A stretch of 50,057 nucleotides of DNA from Faecalibacterium sp. UBA1762 (GTDB lineage: Bacteria > Bacillota > Clostridia > Oscillospirales > Ruminococcaceae). The translations under genes and the position numbers were made by a program. Where the stretch lies: NCBI GenBank assembly GCA_002314755.1, contig DCHC01000056.1:1-50057 (forward strand), given 5' to 3'. Below the pieces are notes generated by a model. The model saw nothing but the letters and a program-made list of their open reading frames with translations. It made no database searches and was not told the DNA's origin. Each line of letters begins with the position of its first letter. Position 1 is the stretch's first letter. Below are positions 16,203 to 24,691 of this stretch, piece by piece.

Positions 16203-16619
16203 ATCTTAGCCCCCTTAAAACTGCCTTTTGTTCCGAGGTTAACCGATGTCTTTCGCAGGCTTTTTGCAGGGTTTTGCAGTGTACCCAACGGGGCAGCCTT
16301 CGGTCTTGCAGATAGGACAGCGTATCCTGCCAGTGAAAAGCCAGCGCGGTGGCGTAAAACCAGGCGATCATCATCTGCAGATAGTAATCTACTGTTTTCA
16401 GGGCAGCCCGGGTATCCCGAATATTCCGGAATAAAATTGCCATCCAGGAAATGTACCATCAGCATCTCCAGCCCAAACCGGCGGTAAAGGGCCGGTCAGA
16501 AGTAATCCGGCTTTTCACTTTGGGAAAAAGCTGCCAGGGAACGGTATGTACGCTGCGAAACTGAAAATCCGCATAGTTGGGATCGGAAAGCGCAAAAACC
16601 GTCTGGTAATATCGGTCAA
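16195..16619 (-). pseudogene. Decayed AlkD-like DNA alkylation repair gene
   Basis: Reading the minus strand from a TTG at 16619, behind AAAGGAG, gives MTDITRR. A one-base loss then shifts the frame and yields LFALSDPNYADF, which resembles the N-terminus of AlkD-type alkylpurine glycosylases. The text passes directly to segments typical of the C-terminal third (PKVKSRITSDRPFT; after a second -1 shift RRFGLEMLMVHFLDGNF; after a third, VDYYLQMMIAWFYATAL and NKTLQKA-like HCKTLQKACERHRL). About 90-100 internal codons are missing compared with the usual length of about 230. Three frameshifts and a large deletion make it non-functional. The stop overlaps the UvrA-TrmO start. Assignment is from remembered family motifs. 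Confidence 0.75.
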
Positions 16620-16652
16620 TATGTCTCCTTTGCTGAATGTCAAATAGGTTTC

Positions 16653-17858
16653 CTATTCCAGCTGATCTGCCAGCTGCAGGGCCAGCTGGACGGTTAAATC
16701 GGAATTATAGTGTCGATGCTCGCCCCAGCGGCCTAAGCCGATTACATGGCAATCTCTTGCCCAACTGAGTAGGCGCTGCATCGTTTGGGGTTTGCCAACC
16801 GTGTTTAAGGGGTACGCGTACTGATTGAGATACTGAAAATACGCTTCGGGCATGTGGGCCTGGATTCTCTCGCTGTTGGTTTCGGTCCAGTAGCCTTTAC
16901 TGTCGGGGCAAAAGTTATGGCGTACCAGAATTCTGTGATAGGAAAGCTTTGGGTCGGGGTAGTAGATCCAATGGCAGCCTGTATTCAGATTTTCCGGGAT
17001 ATACGCTATCTGTACAGAGCTATATTTTAGGGTGGAGATGCTTTTTGAAAGCTCCTCCGGCATACCGGCATGCTGTTCAAATTCCATCCATGGAACGGTT
17101 GTGATTACCGTATCTGCCCGATAGGTTTCCCCGTCTGACACGGTGACCGTGCGGGTGGAAAAATCAATGCCTTTTACGGATTTGGTGTAAAGAATATGTC
17201 CACTGACTGCATCTGCCATTCTCTGCCAGAGCTCTCCATACCCGAAATGCTTCGGATAGTAAAACTGTGCGTGCCCGGGCTGCGTGCCGTAGGCTTTTTT
17301 TTCCAAACAGGAAAGCAGGGTTTCTTCAAAGCTGACATTGGGTAATTTATCAAGCCAGTAAGTACCCAGCTGATTCAGCTCGCTACCGAACATCTTTTGG
17401 TTATAGGGTATCATATAATCCTCGGCGATTTTTGACCCCAGTTTCCAATAGATCCAATCAACAAAAGCCTCCGGCATGGGGTTGCCCAGATTACACCCGG
17501 CAGCAGCGATCGATTTGAGATACGCAACCTGATCGGATAGCTTCATTTGCCAGATATTCGCTTCGATGGGATGATTCAAGGTACAGCCGTTTACCGCAAT
17601 CCGACTGTCCCGCTCAAAACAATTCCATTCCTTTTCCGGCAAAAAGCGAAACAAAAACGCATTGACGGCGGGACGACGGACATCCAAAAAATGACCGCCG
17701 CCGATATCCAATGGTGCGCCATCCACCTGTACCGAACGGCAAAGTCCGCCTGCGTTTTTTTCTTTTTCTAAAACGAGGAAATCGGTGATTCCTTTTTGCA
17801 GCAATCTGTTTGCTACAGTCAAACCGGCAGGCCCGGCGCCCAATATCAAATACTTCAA
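16653..17858 (-). CDS. FAD-dependent oxidoreductase, protoporphyrinogen oxidase/UDP-galactopyranose mutase-like
   Basis: A 401-residue flavoprotein. The N-terminal dinucleotide-binding motif GAGPAGLTVANRL (residues 7-19) is followed by EKEKNAGGLCRSV, the GG motif of amine-oxidase-type flavoproteins. Later come IDIGGGHF, YMIPYNQKMFG and a C-terminal FAD-contact region, VIGLGRWGEHRHYNSD. That last pattern occurs in flavoproteins of polysaccharide gene clusters related to UDP-galactopyranose mutase and HemG-like enzymes. The reaction is not certain. The start is TTG at 17858 with GAGG upstream. It follows a glycosyltransferase by 37 bases, consistent with a shared envelope-glycan role. Confidence 0.75.
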   Translation of the reverse strand: MKYLILGAGPAGLTVANRLLQKGITDFLVLEKEKNAGGLCRSVQVDGAPLDIGGGHFLDVRRPAVNAFLFRFLPEKEWNCFERDSRIAVNGCTLNHPIEANIWQMKLSDQVAYLKSIAAAGCNLGNPMPEAFVDWIYWKLGSKIAEDYMIPYNQKMFGSELNQLGTYWLDKLPNVSFEETLLSCLEKKAYGTQPGHAQFYYPKHFGYGELWQRMADAVSGHILYTKSVKGIDFSTRTVTVSDGETYRADTVITTVPWMEFEQHAGMPEELSKSISTLKYSSVQIAYIPENLNTGCHWIYYPDPKLSYHRILVRHNFCPDSKGYWTETNSERIQAHMPEAYFQYLNQYAYPLNTVGKPQTMQRLLSWARDCHVIGLGRWGEHRHYNSDLTVQLALQLADQLE

Positions 17859-17895
17859 CTCTTCCGTCCTCTTTCGCAGTTAGAAGATTCTGTTT

Positions 17896-18909
17896 TTAAC
17901 CGTTCAGCTCTTTCAGAAAATCACGGTACCAGCTTGTGGTCAGGTGGCGGGTAAGATAAACTTTGTATTCATCACTGAAAGATCGTTTTCCGCTTAGTAT
18001 CTCATCCAGCTCCGCCTCAAATTCCGAATAGTTTTGTACATTTTTACATACAGAGGTAATACCCTGACGGGTAAACTCCTCATTGGGGGTGTATCTTCCT
18101 ACCAAGAAACATTTGCAGGCGGCTGCTTCATAGAATCTCGGGGTGGGAAAATCGATACCCTGCGCCCGTATTTTGGAACGGTCGACGCCCGGGGAGGAAA
18201 GCATGAATATCTTTGCGCTTCTCAGCAATTTCATATATTTTTCTCTGGTTTCCGCCGTCCCTAATATTCCTCTTACTGTAGAATAATACACCATACCGCC
18301 AAGTGTTTTACTGATTCCGGAGTATACATAATCTACATCTGGATGGCTTTGACAGTATCTTAACGCAAAATCGTGAAGGACGTCATTTCTTCTGCCGATT
18401 TGAAGAATGTCGACTTTCTTTTCTGTCAATGGCACCTCCATATCCCATATCTCGGAGATGGATAAAGGCAGATAGTGAACCTGATACCGCGGATTTTTAT
18501 TTTTTATCATCTGATAAATATCTAATGAGGTGACGAAAAACAGCGTATCCTCTGTAATGACTTTGTATAAAAACTTTATCTCATCCGGCCAAACATCAAT
18601 AAAAACAGGAATACAATTGGTGTTTTTCACATATTCAACTTCAAAGAAAAGGGTGACAAATGTCAGGGATATTTCTTTATTTAGGTTGAGTTTTTTTATT
18701 TTTTTGGTTCGGCCCAAAAATCTGTGTGCTCGAAAAAAAAGATTCTTTTCGCTCAACCGATCCCAAATCGGTCTGGGCTTGATATTCTTGACGGGATAGC
18801 CGAAATTTGCGCTGATGCTGTCCTCCCACTCGTAGACAATGTCACGGAACAGATCTGTTTTTATATCCCGCATGCTTAGTATTTGTGCTATTTTGATTTC
18901 CTGATTCAC
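17896..18909 (-). CDS. Glycosyltransferase-like protein (CgeB/GT4-type C-terminal domain)
   Basis: A 337-residue cytosolic protein without signal or membrane segment. The N-terminal half is basic and AT-rich in codon use (many Lys, Asn, Ile, Phe). The C-terminal half resembles the nucleotide-sugar-binding domain of GT-B glycosyltransferases of the CgeB type, around VDILQIGRRND, a segment FMLSSPGVDRS, and FPTPRFYEAAACKCFLVG with the usual glutamate. The acceptor and sugar are unknown. The GTG start at 18909 has AAAGGAG 9 bases upstream. Its base composition is markedly lower in GC than its neighbours, suggesting transfer, and a perfect consensus promoter drives it. Confidence 0.7.
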   Translation of the reverse strand: MNQEIKIAQILSMRDIKTDLFRDIVYEWEDSISANFGYPVKNIKPRPIWDRLSEKNLFFRAHRFLGRTKKIKKLNLNKEISLTFVTLFFEVEYVKNTNCIPVFIDVWPDEIKFLYKVITEDTLFFVTSLDIYQMIKNKNPRYQVHYLPLSISEIWDMEVPLTEKKVDILQIGRRNDVLHDFALRYCQSHPDVDYVYSGISKTLGGMVYYSTVRGILGTAETREKYMKLLRSAKIFMLSSPGVDRSKIRAQGIDFPTPRFYEAAACKCFLVGRYTPNEEFTRQGITSVCKNVQNYSEFEAELDEILSGKRSFSDEYKVYLTRHLTTSWYRDFLKELNG

Positions 18910-18980
18910 TGGATAAAACTCCTTTAGCTATATCATAATAACCTAACGGGGGAAAACGGTTGGGATGCTTTCGCCTAATC

Positions 18981-19009
18981 ATTATAGGTTTTGTTTCAGG
19001 CTCTGTCAA
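18981..19009 (-). promoter_or_regulatory. Perfect consensus sigma-A promoter of the glycosyltransferase unit
   Basis: Minus strand TTGACA (19004-19009), exactly 17 bases, TATAAT (18981-18986). Both hexamers are consensus, giving an expected strong constitutive promoter about 70 bases before the GTG start of the glycosyltransferase. The rest of the 257-base gap (18910-19166) contains AT-rich DNA and the terminator of gatB. Confidence 0.85.
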
Positions 19010-19089
19010 GCCTGTTTACCTAAATATTAAAATAAAAAATTAAAAGAGAGTACACGATATATCAAAAGAGGACATGTAACAAGGAATAG

Positions 19090-19120
19090 AAAAAGCACGG
19101 CAGAGAATGCTCTGCCGTGC
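19090..19120 (-). terminator. Terminator downstream of gatB
   Basis: An 11-base perfect stem (19095-19105 with 19110-19120, loop AATG) followed on the minus strand by a T-run (19090-19094). It ends the ligA-gatC-gatA-gatB transcript. Confidence 0.9.
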
Positions 19121-19166
19121 CTGAAACCCTTATTGAACAGTTTTAAAACCAAACCCTACGGGGAAA

Positions 19167-20609
19167 TCACAGCTTTTCCAGGGCGGCGACCACCATATCC
19201 CGCAGGATACCGGGATTGCCCTTACCCTTACTGGCACGCATACACTGACCGACCAAAAAGCCGACCGCGTTAGTCTTGCCTTTCTTAAAATCCTCCACCG
19301 CTTTGGCGTTGGCAGCGATCATTTCATCCACAATATTCTGCAGCACGCTGTCATCACTGATCTGCCCCAAGCCCTGCTGGACTACAATATCCCCGGGCTT
19401 GCGATCTTCTTTCAGAATGATCTCCAGCACCGTCTTACCGGCGGTATTGGAGATGGTTCCTTTTTCAATCAGCGCAATCATATCCGTAAGGTTTTCTACA
19501 GTCAGGGCGGTATCGTTAATTTCGATACGGTTTTCGTTCAGATACTTGGCGATATCTCCCATGATCCAGTTGGCAACCAGCTTGGGATCGTTTTTGCCAG
19601 TGGAAACACAGGAATCATAAAAGGCGGCACGGGCCTTGTTGGAGGCCAGCAGCTCTGCATCGACCCGCACCAGACCGAAGTTTTTGACATACCGCAGTGT
19701 CTTGGCAACCGGCAGTTCGGGGACGGAATCCTTTAGCTGCTGCACATGCTGCTCGCTGACCACAAAGGTCAACAGGTCGGGATCGGGGAAATAGCGATAA
19801 TCCTGCGCGTCCTCCTTGGAGCGCATCAGCACGCTGACCCCGTTGGCGTCATCCCAGCGGCGGGTCTCCTGCTCAATTACGCCGCCCTGCTCCAGCACAT
19901 CAATCTGACGGGCTGCCTCGTACTGAATAGCGCGAAAAACCGCGCCGAAGCTGTTGACATTTTTCATCTCGGTACGGGTACCGAACTGCTTTTGACCCAC
20001 CGGACGAACCGAGACATTGACGTCGGCACGGACGCTGCCCTCCTGCATTTTGGCATCGGAGATGCCCAGATACAGCAGGATGGAGGTGATGGCCTCCAGA
20101 TAGGCCTTGGCGTCCTCCGCGCCACGCAGGTCTGGCTCGGAGACGATCTCGATCAGCGGAACGCCGCAGCGGTTGTAATCTGCCAAAGTGCCCTCAAAGC
20201 CATCCGCGTGAATCAGCTTACCGGCATCCTCTTCAATATGGATACGGGTGATGCCGATCCGCTTTTCCTCATCCCCTACCAAAATATCCAGGTAGCCGTG
20301 CTCACACAGCGGAATATCAAACTGGGAGATCTGATAGGACTTGGGCAGGTCGGGGTAGAAATAGTTTTTACGGTCCTGCTTGGTGACCCGGTTGATGCTG
20401 CAGTTCAAGGCGTGACCCATCAAAATGGCATAATCCACCACCTGCTTATTCAGCACCGGCAGGGTGCCCGGCATACCCATGCACACCGGGCAGCACTGGG
20501 TGTTCACCTCTGCGCCAAAGGAGTTTTTGCAGCTGCAAAAGATTTTGGTCTTTGTGCAAAGCTCAGCGTGTACCTCCAGGCCCACAATTACCTCATACTT
20601 TTCGTTCAT
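19167..20609 (-). CDS. gatB: Aspartyl/glutamyl-tRNA amidotransferase subunit B
   Basis: GatB is the kinase-transamidase and tRNA-binding subunit of GatCAB, which converts Glu-tRNA(Gln) and Asp-tRNA(Asn) to their amide forms. The 480 residues are normal. Family landmarks are VGLEVHAEL at the start, KIFCSCKNSFG, CPVCMGMPGTLPVLN, KNYFYPDLPKSYQISQ, IHIEEDAGKLIH, MQEGSVRADVNVS, RTEMKNVNSF and the C-terminal YqeY-like tRNA domain. GGAG lies before the ATG. It begins 3 bases after the gatA stop and is the last gene of the operon, before the terminator at 19090-19120. Its presence implies the indirect amidation route for Gln-tRNA, Asn-tRNA or both. Confidence 0.98.
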   Translation of the reverse strand: MNEKYEVIVGLEVHAELCTKTKIFCSCKNSFGAEVNTQCCPVCMGMPGTLPVLNKQVVDYAILMGHALNCSINRVTKQDRKNYFYPDLPKSYQISQFDIPLCEHGYLDILVGDEEKRIGITRIHIEEDAGKLIHADGFEGTLADYNRCGVPLIEIVSEPDLRGAEDAKAYLEAITSILLYLGISDAKMQEGSVRADVNVSVRPVGQKQFGTRTEMKNVNSFGAVFRAIQYEAARQIDVLEQGGVIEQETRRWDDANGVSVLMRSKEDAQDYRYFPDPDLLTFVVSEQHVQQLKDSVPELPVAKTLRYVKNFGLVRVDAELLASNKARAAFYDSCVSTGKNDPKLVANWIMGDIAKYLNENRIEINDTALTVENLTDMIALIEKGTISNTAGKTVLEIILKEDRKPGDIVVQQGLGQISDDSVLQNIVDEMIAANAKAVEDFKKGKTNAVGFLVGQCMRASKGKGNPGILRDMVVAALEKL

Positions 20610-20612
20610 GGC

Positions 20613-22061
20613 TTACATCTCCTTTACGGCAAAGCCGCCCACAGCGGTTTCGTAGCATTTTGCTGCGCCCAGCAGAACACCCTCGCTCCACTTGGGTCCG
20701 ATCATCTGCAGACCGATGGGCAGATTGCCCTTGCCCAGCCCGCAGGGAATACTCAAACCGGGCAGACCGGCGATATTGACATTGATAGTGCAGACATCCG
20801 CCATGTACATTGCAACGGGATCGTTGACATTTTCGCCCAGCTTGAAGGCAGTGGTGGGGTTGACAGGGGTGATCATAAAATCACACTTGGTAAAGGCTTC
20901 TTCAAACTCTTTGGCAATATTCTGCTGCAGCAGCTTTGCCCGTTTGTAGTAGGCATCATAATAACCGCTGCTCAGCACATAAGTACCCAGCATAATACGG
21001 CGCTGAACCTCATCGCCGAAGCCTTCGCTGCGGGTGGTTTCGTACATATCGGTCAGTGAGCCACCTCGGTCACCGCAGAAGCCGTATTTTACACCGTCAT
21101 ACCTGCCAAGGTTAGAGGATGCTTCGGCAGAGGCGATGATATAGTAGGCAGACAGGGCATAGGGGGTGGAAGGCAAAGAAACCTCAATAATTTCCGCACC
21201 CATAGCGCGGTACTCCTCCACCGCTTTCAGTACGGCGGCACGCACCTCCTCCGAGATGCCCTCGCCGAAATACTCCTTGGGCAGGCCAATCCGAAGACCT
21301 TTAACCTCACGGATGCGAGCGGCAAAATTACCCGCCTTGCTGGTGGCGTCATGGGTCTTATCCTCGCCGGAAATGGCGTCAAACAGCAGGCTGACATCAT
21401 CCACCGTGCGGCCAAAGGGGCCGATCTGATCCAGAGAAGAGGCAAAGGCGACCAGACCGTAACGGGAGACTGCACCGTAAGTGGGCTTCAATCCTACTAC
21501 ACCGCAAAAGCTTGCGGGACAGCGGACAGAGCCGCCGGTATCACTGCCCAGGGAGAGGGGTACTTCACAGGCCGCAACTGCAGCGGCGCTGCCGCCGGAG
21601 GAACCGCCCGGCACACGGGTGATATCCCAGGGGTTGCGGGTGGGCTTAAAATAAGAGTTTTCGCAGGAGGAGCCCATGGCAAACTCGTCCATATTGGTTT
21701 TGCCGGTCAGAACCGCGCCCTGCGCTTTCAGCTTTTCAATGACGGTGGCGTCGTAGGGCGGGACAAAATTCTCCAGCATACGGGAGGCACAGGTGGTGCG
21801 TACACCCTTGGTGCAGATGTTATCCTTGATGCCCACGGGAATACCGGCAAGGGGGGCAAGCTGCTCGCCTGCGGCAATCTGCGCATCCACCTTGGCGGCG
21901 GCTGCCAAAGCCTCATCCTCCGTGACAGTCAAAAAGGCATCCACCGTGCCCTCAACTTTTTGAATGCGCTCCAGGCTGGCCTTGGCGATTTCGGTTGCGC
22001 TCAGCTCGTGAGAGCGCAGGCAGGCGGCCATTTCCGTGGCGCTTAATTTACAAATATCCAT
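20613..22061 (-). CDS. gatA: Aspartyl/glutamyl-tRNA amidotransferase subunit A
   Basis: The glutaminase subunit of GatCAB, an amidase-signature enzyme that releases ammonia from glutamine. The Ser-cisSer-Lys triad is complete: K79 (GIKDNICT), S154 (PGGSSGGSAA) and S178 (GSDTGGSVR). At 482 residues the length is standard. GGAG precedes the ATG at 22061. It lies 13 bases after gatC and 3 bases before gatB, so the three subunits are produced together, downstream of ligA. Confidence 0.98.
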   Translation of the reverse strand: MDICKLSATEMAACLRSHELSATEIAKASLERIQKVEGTVDAFLTVTEDEALAAAAKVDAQIAAGEQLAPLAGIPVGIKDNICTKGVRTTCASRMLENFVPPYDATVIEKLKAQGAVLTGKTNMDEFAMGSSCENSYFKPTRNPWDITRVPGGSSGGSAAAVAACEVPLSLGSDTGGSVRCPASFCGVVGLKPTYGAVSRYGLVAFASSLDQIGPFGRTVDDVSLLFDAISGEDKTHDATSKAGNFAARIREVKGLRIGLPKEYFGEGISEEVRAAVLKAVEEYRAMGAEIIEVSLPSTPYALSAYYIIASAEASSNLGRYDGVKYGFCGDRGGSLTDMYETTRSEGFGDEVQRRIMLGTYVLSSGYYDAYYKRAKLLQQNIAKEFEEAFTKCDFMITPVNPTTAFKLGENVNDPVAMYMADVCTINVNIAGLPGLSIPCGLGKGNLPIGLQMIGPKWSEGVLLGAAKCYETAVGGFAVKEM

Positions 22062-22074
22062 GACGCGTTCTCCT

Positions 22075-22338
22075 TTATTCTACGGTTTTGGGCACCACAA
22101 TGCACCCGGCTACCGCCTTGGGTGCATTGGCCAGAATTTCATCACGGGGGGTGGAGGGCTTGATCTCGTCCTCCCGCAGCTCCATGGTGTTATTCAGATC
22201 AATCAAAGCTCCGTCGCTGGAAAGATCCGGCAGATTTTCCACCATACGGACAATGCCCTCCATATCAGATTCCATCTTAGCGTACTTTTCCTCCGGGATA
22301 CGCAGCCGGGCAAGCTTTGCCAAACGCTTGATATCCAT
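22075..22338 (-). CDS. gatC: Aspartyl/glutamyl-tRNA amidotransferase subunit C
   Basis: The small stabilising subunit that wraps GatA and GatB together. The 87 residues include the N-terminal helix MDIKRLAKLARLRIPEEK, then MVENLPDLSSDG and the C-terminal LREDEIKPSTPRDEILANAP segment that binds GatA. GGAGG lies 8 bases before the ATG at 22338. First gat gene of the operon, about 70 bases after ligA. Confidence 0.96.
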   Translation of the reverse strand: MDIKRLAKLARLRIPEEKYAKMESDMEGIVRMVENLPDLSSDGALIDLNNTMELREDEIKPSTPRDEILANAPKAVAGCIVVPKTVE

Positions 22339-22407
22339 TCTATTGCTCCTCCGTTCAAAGAGTTTTTTATTATTTTAGTGCAGCGTCGCCGCACGGGTTA
22401 CCTACTG

Positions 22408-24396
22408 TTACGGGTTTTGACCGATCAGGGCAAACAGGCCTGCTTCGTCAATGACGGGTATGCCCAGTTGCTGCGCCTTGGTCAGCTTGCTGCCTGCAGC
22501 TTCACCGGCGACCACATAGCCGGTCTTTTTGGAGACCGAGCCCGCAGCCTTGCCGCCGTTTTGGGCGATCAGCGCCTCTGCCTCACTGCGGGAGAGGGTG
22601 GGCAGCGTTCCGGTAACCACCAGGGTCATGCCCGCAAGGGCTGTCCCCTTTTCCGCGCCGGAATACTGCATATTGACCCCCGCTTTTTGCAGCCGAACTA
22701 AAAGATCCTTTGTGCCGTCCTTGGCAAAAAAATCCACCAGGCTTTGGGCCATAATATCCCCCATGCCGTCGATCTGCATGATCTCCTCGGCATCGGCATC
22801 CGCCAGCGATTGCATGGTGCGGAACCGTTCGGCAAGCAAGGCTGCGGCCTTTGCACCGATGTTGCGGATGCCCAAGGCAAAAATCAGCTTATCTAAATTG
22901 CGCTGCCTGGCGGCCTGGATGGCGTTCAGCAGGTTGTTAGCAGATTTTTCCTGAAATTTTTCGAGACACAAGAGCTGTGTAAACTGCAGATCAAAGATAT
23001 CCGGGATGGCGGTGACCATCTGCTTTTCCACCAGCTGGGCCATGACTGCCTCACCCAGACCCTCAATATCCATGGCGTCCCGGCTGGCAAAATGGATCAG
23101 GTTGCGCAGCAGCTGGGCGGGACATTCCGGGTTGGTGCAGCGCAGGGCTGCCTCCCCCGTTAACCGGGTGACAGGAGCGCCGCAGCTGGGGCAAACCGTA
23201 GGCATTTCAAAGGCGGCGCTGTCCTGCCCGTGGCGGCAGACACAGACCACCTCCGGGATGATGTCCCCCGCTTTGCGAACCAGTATGGTATCGCCGATGC
23301 GAACATCCTTTTCCCGGATAAAATCCTCATTGTGCAAGATTGCTCTGCCAACGCTGGTGCCCGCCAGCAAAATGGGCTGAAACACAGCGGTAGGTGTCAA
23401 CACACCGGTGCGTCCAACGCTGATCTCGATATCCTGAAGCAGAGTCTCCTTTTCCTCCGGCGGATATTTAAAGGCAATTGCCCACCGGGGAAACTTTGCG
23501 GTGCTCCCCAGCACCTCACGCTGAGAAAAATCATCCACCTTGACCACTGCACCGTCGATATCGTAGGCAAGCTGGCCTCGCATCTCGCCAATTTTGCGGA
23601 TTTCCTCCAGCGCCTGCTCAACGGTATCCACCCTTGTACGGTAGGGCGAGACCGGCAGGCCCAGTGCCTGCAGATAATCCAGGCTTTCGGAGTGGGAGCG
23701 CAGCTGCACCCCCTCTGCCTGCTGCAGATTGAATACAAATATGCTCAGGTTACGCCTGGCGGTAATGGTGGGATCTTTTTGGCGCAGGCTGCCTGCCGCG
23801 GCGTTGCGAGGGTTTTTAAAAGGGGGCTTATCCTCCAGCTCTTGCTGCGCCACCAGCTGCAAAAAGGCGGATTTTGGCATGTAGACCTCGCCCCGTACCT
23901 CCAAAAACGCAGGGGCCCCGGGTAGGGTGTGGGGAATATCCCGCACGGTGAGAATGTTGGCGGTGACATCCTCCCCAACCAGACCGTCACCCCGGGTGGA
24001 GCCGCGCACAAGATGGCCGTTACGGTATTCCAAGCTGAGAGAGAGCCCGTCGATTTTTGCCTCTACCACATACTTGGGGTTTGGTATACTCTCCCGCACT
24101 CTGCGGTCAAAATCCAGAATCTCCTGTTCCGAAAACGCATCCAGAAGGCTTTCCATTTTGACAGCGTGGGCAACCTTTTCAAACCCCTTTGCTGCAGTTC
24201 CCCCTACCTTTTGGGTAGCGGAATCCGGTGTGACCAGCTGGGGGTACTGCTGCTCTAACAGCCGAAGCTCCCGCGTCAGGGCGTCGTACTCGTAATCGCT
24301 CAGGGTCGGGGCATCCTGATTATAGTAAAGATCGGAGTGGTATTCAATTGTCTTGCGCAGCTGTTGCACACGGGTGCGCGCAGATTCCAGATCCAT
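22408..24396 (-). CDS. ligA: NAD-dependent DNA ligase
   Basis: Seals nicks in DNA at Okazaki fragments and in repair, using NAD. The 662 residues are in the normal range. In order: the N-terminal Ia domain, the adenylation domain with the nucleotide-accepting lysine K114 in EAKIDGLSLS, the OB fold, and a four-cysteine zinc finger (CPSCGAP and CTNPECP). A helix-hairpin-helix region containing LGIRNIGAKAA and a C-terminal BRCT domain (LAGMTLVVTGTLP, KKTGYVVAGEAAGSK) complete it. It heads ligA-gatC-gatA-gatB and has a promoter at 24457-24485. Confidence 0.98.
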   Translation of the reverse strand: MDLESARTRVQQLRKTIEYHSDLYYNQDAPTLSDYEYDALTRELRLLEQQYPQLVTPDSATQKVGGTAAKGFEKVAHAVKMESLLDAFSEQEILDFDRRVRESIPNPKYVVEAKIDGLSLSLEYRNGHLVRGSTRGDGLVGEDVTANILTVRDIPHTLPGAPAFLEVRGEVYMPKSAFLQLVAQQELEDKPPFKNPRNAAAGSLRQKDPTITARRNLSIFVFNLQQAEGVQLRSHSESLDYLQALGLPVSPYRTRVDTVEQALEEIRKIGEMRGQLAYDIDGAVVKVDDFSQREVLGSTAKFPRWAIAFKYPPEEKETLLQDIEISVGRTGVLTPTAVFQPILLAGTSVGRAILHNEDFIREKDVRIGDTILVRKAGDIIPEVVCVCRHGQDSAAFEMPTVCPSCGAPVTRLTGEAALRCTNPECPAQLLRNLIHFASRDAMDIEGLGEAVMAQLVEKQMVTAIPDIFDLQFTQLLCLEKFQEKSANNLLNAIQAARQRNLDKLIFALGIRNIGAKAAALLAERFRTMQSLADADAEEIMQIDGMGDIMAQSLVDFFAKDGTKDLLVRLQKAGVNMQYSGAEKGTALAGMTLVVTGTLPTLSRSEAEALIAQNGGKAAGSVSKKTGYVVAGEAAGSKLTKAQQLGIPVIDEAGLFALIGQNP

Positions 24397-24456
24397 TTAA
24401 ACCGACATCCTTTCCGATGCCATGCTGCAAAGAGCAGGGATAGGCATTATTTTTTT

Positions 24457-24485
24457 ATTATACCACAATTGGTCATGACTTGCCA
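24457..24485 (-). promoter_or_regulatory. Promoter of ligA-gatCAB
   Basis: Minus strand TGGCAA (24480-24485), 17 bases, TATAAT (24457-24462), with an extended -10 TG before it. About 60 bases upstream of the ligA ATG. Confidence 0.65.
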
Positions 24486-24581
24486 CTGTTTTTATAAAAA
24501 AACCGGATGTTTCCACAGAAAAAAATATTGCGTTTTCCTGTCATTTCGGTATGAGAAAACTCTCCCATCAGGTTTGAGATG

Positions 24582-24590
24582 TGGTATAAT
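24582..24590 (+). promoter_or_regulatory. Extended -10 promoter element of the sugar isomerase-like gene
   Basis: TGGTATAAT (TATAAT at 24585-24590) forms an extended -10 element. No good -35 box lies 16-18 bases upstream, which fits an extended -10 promoter or one needing an activator. The predicted start lies just before the palindrome at 24610-24624. Confidence 0.55.
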
Positions 24591-24609
24591 AAGGGCGGGC
24601 GGCGTGGTG

Positions 24610-24624
24610 GACAGGTAACCTGTC
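24610..24624. promoter_or_regulatory. Operator-like palindrome GACAGGT-A-ACCTGTC
   Basis: A perfect 7-base inverted repeat around one central base, 20 bases after the -10 box of the sugar isomerase-like gene, the position of a repressor operator. A second short hairpin, ACGGGC/GCCCGT (24654-24668), lies directly before the Shine-Dalgarno sequence. No regulator gene is adjacent, so the factor is unknown. Confidence 0.45.
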
Positions 24625-24691
24625 GCTGCTTGCACCAAAGGATAATAAAAAAAACGGGCAAAGCCCGTCATAAAGGAAGGAATCAACCAGT

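Noticed and set aside
19746..21059. Long plus-strand open frame (437 codons) opposite gatB and gatA
   Set aside because: It lies wholly antisense to two certain genes and its translation has no domain; such shadows are common in GC-rich coding DNA.
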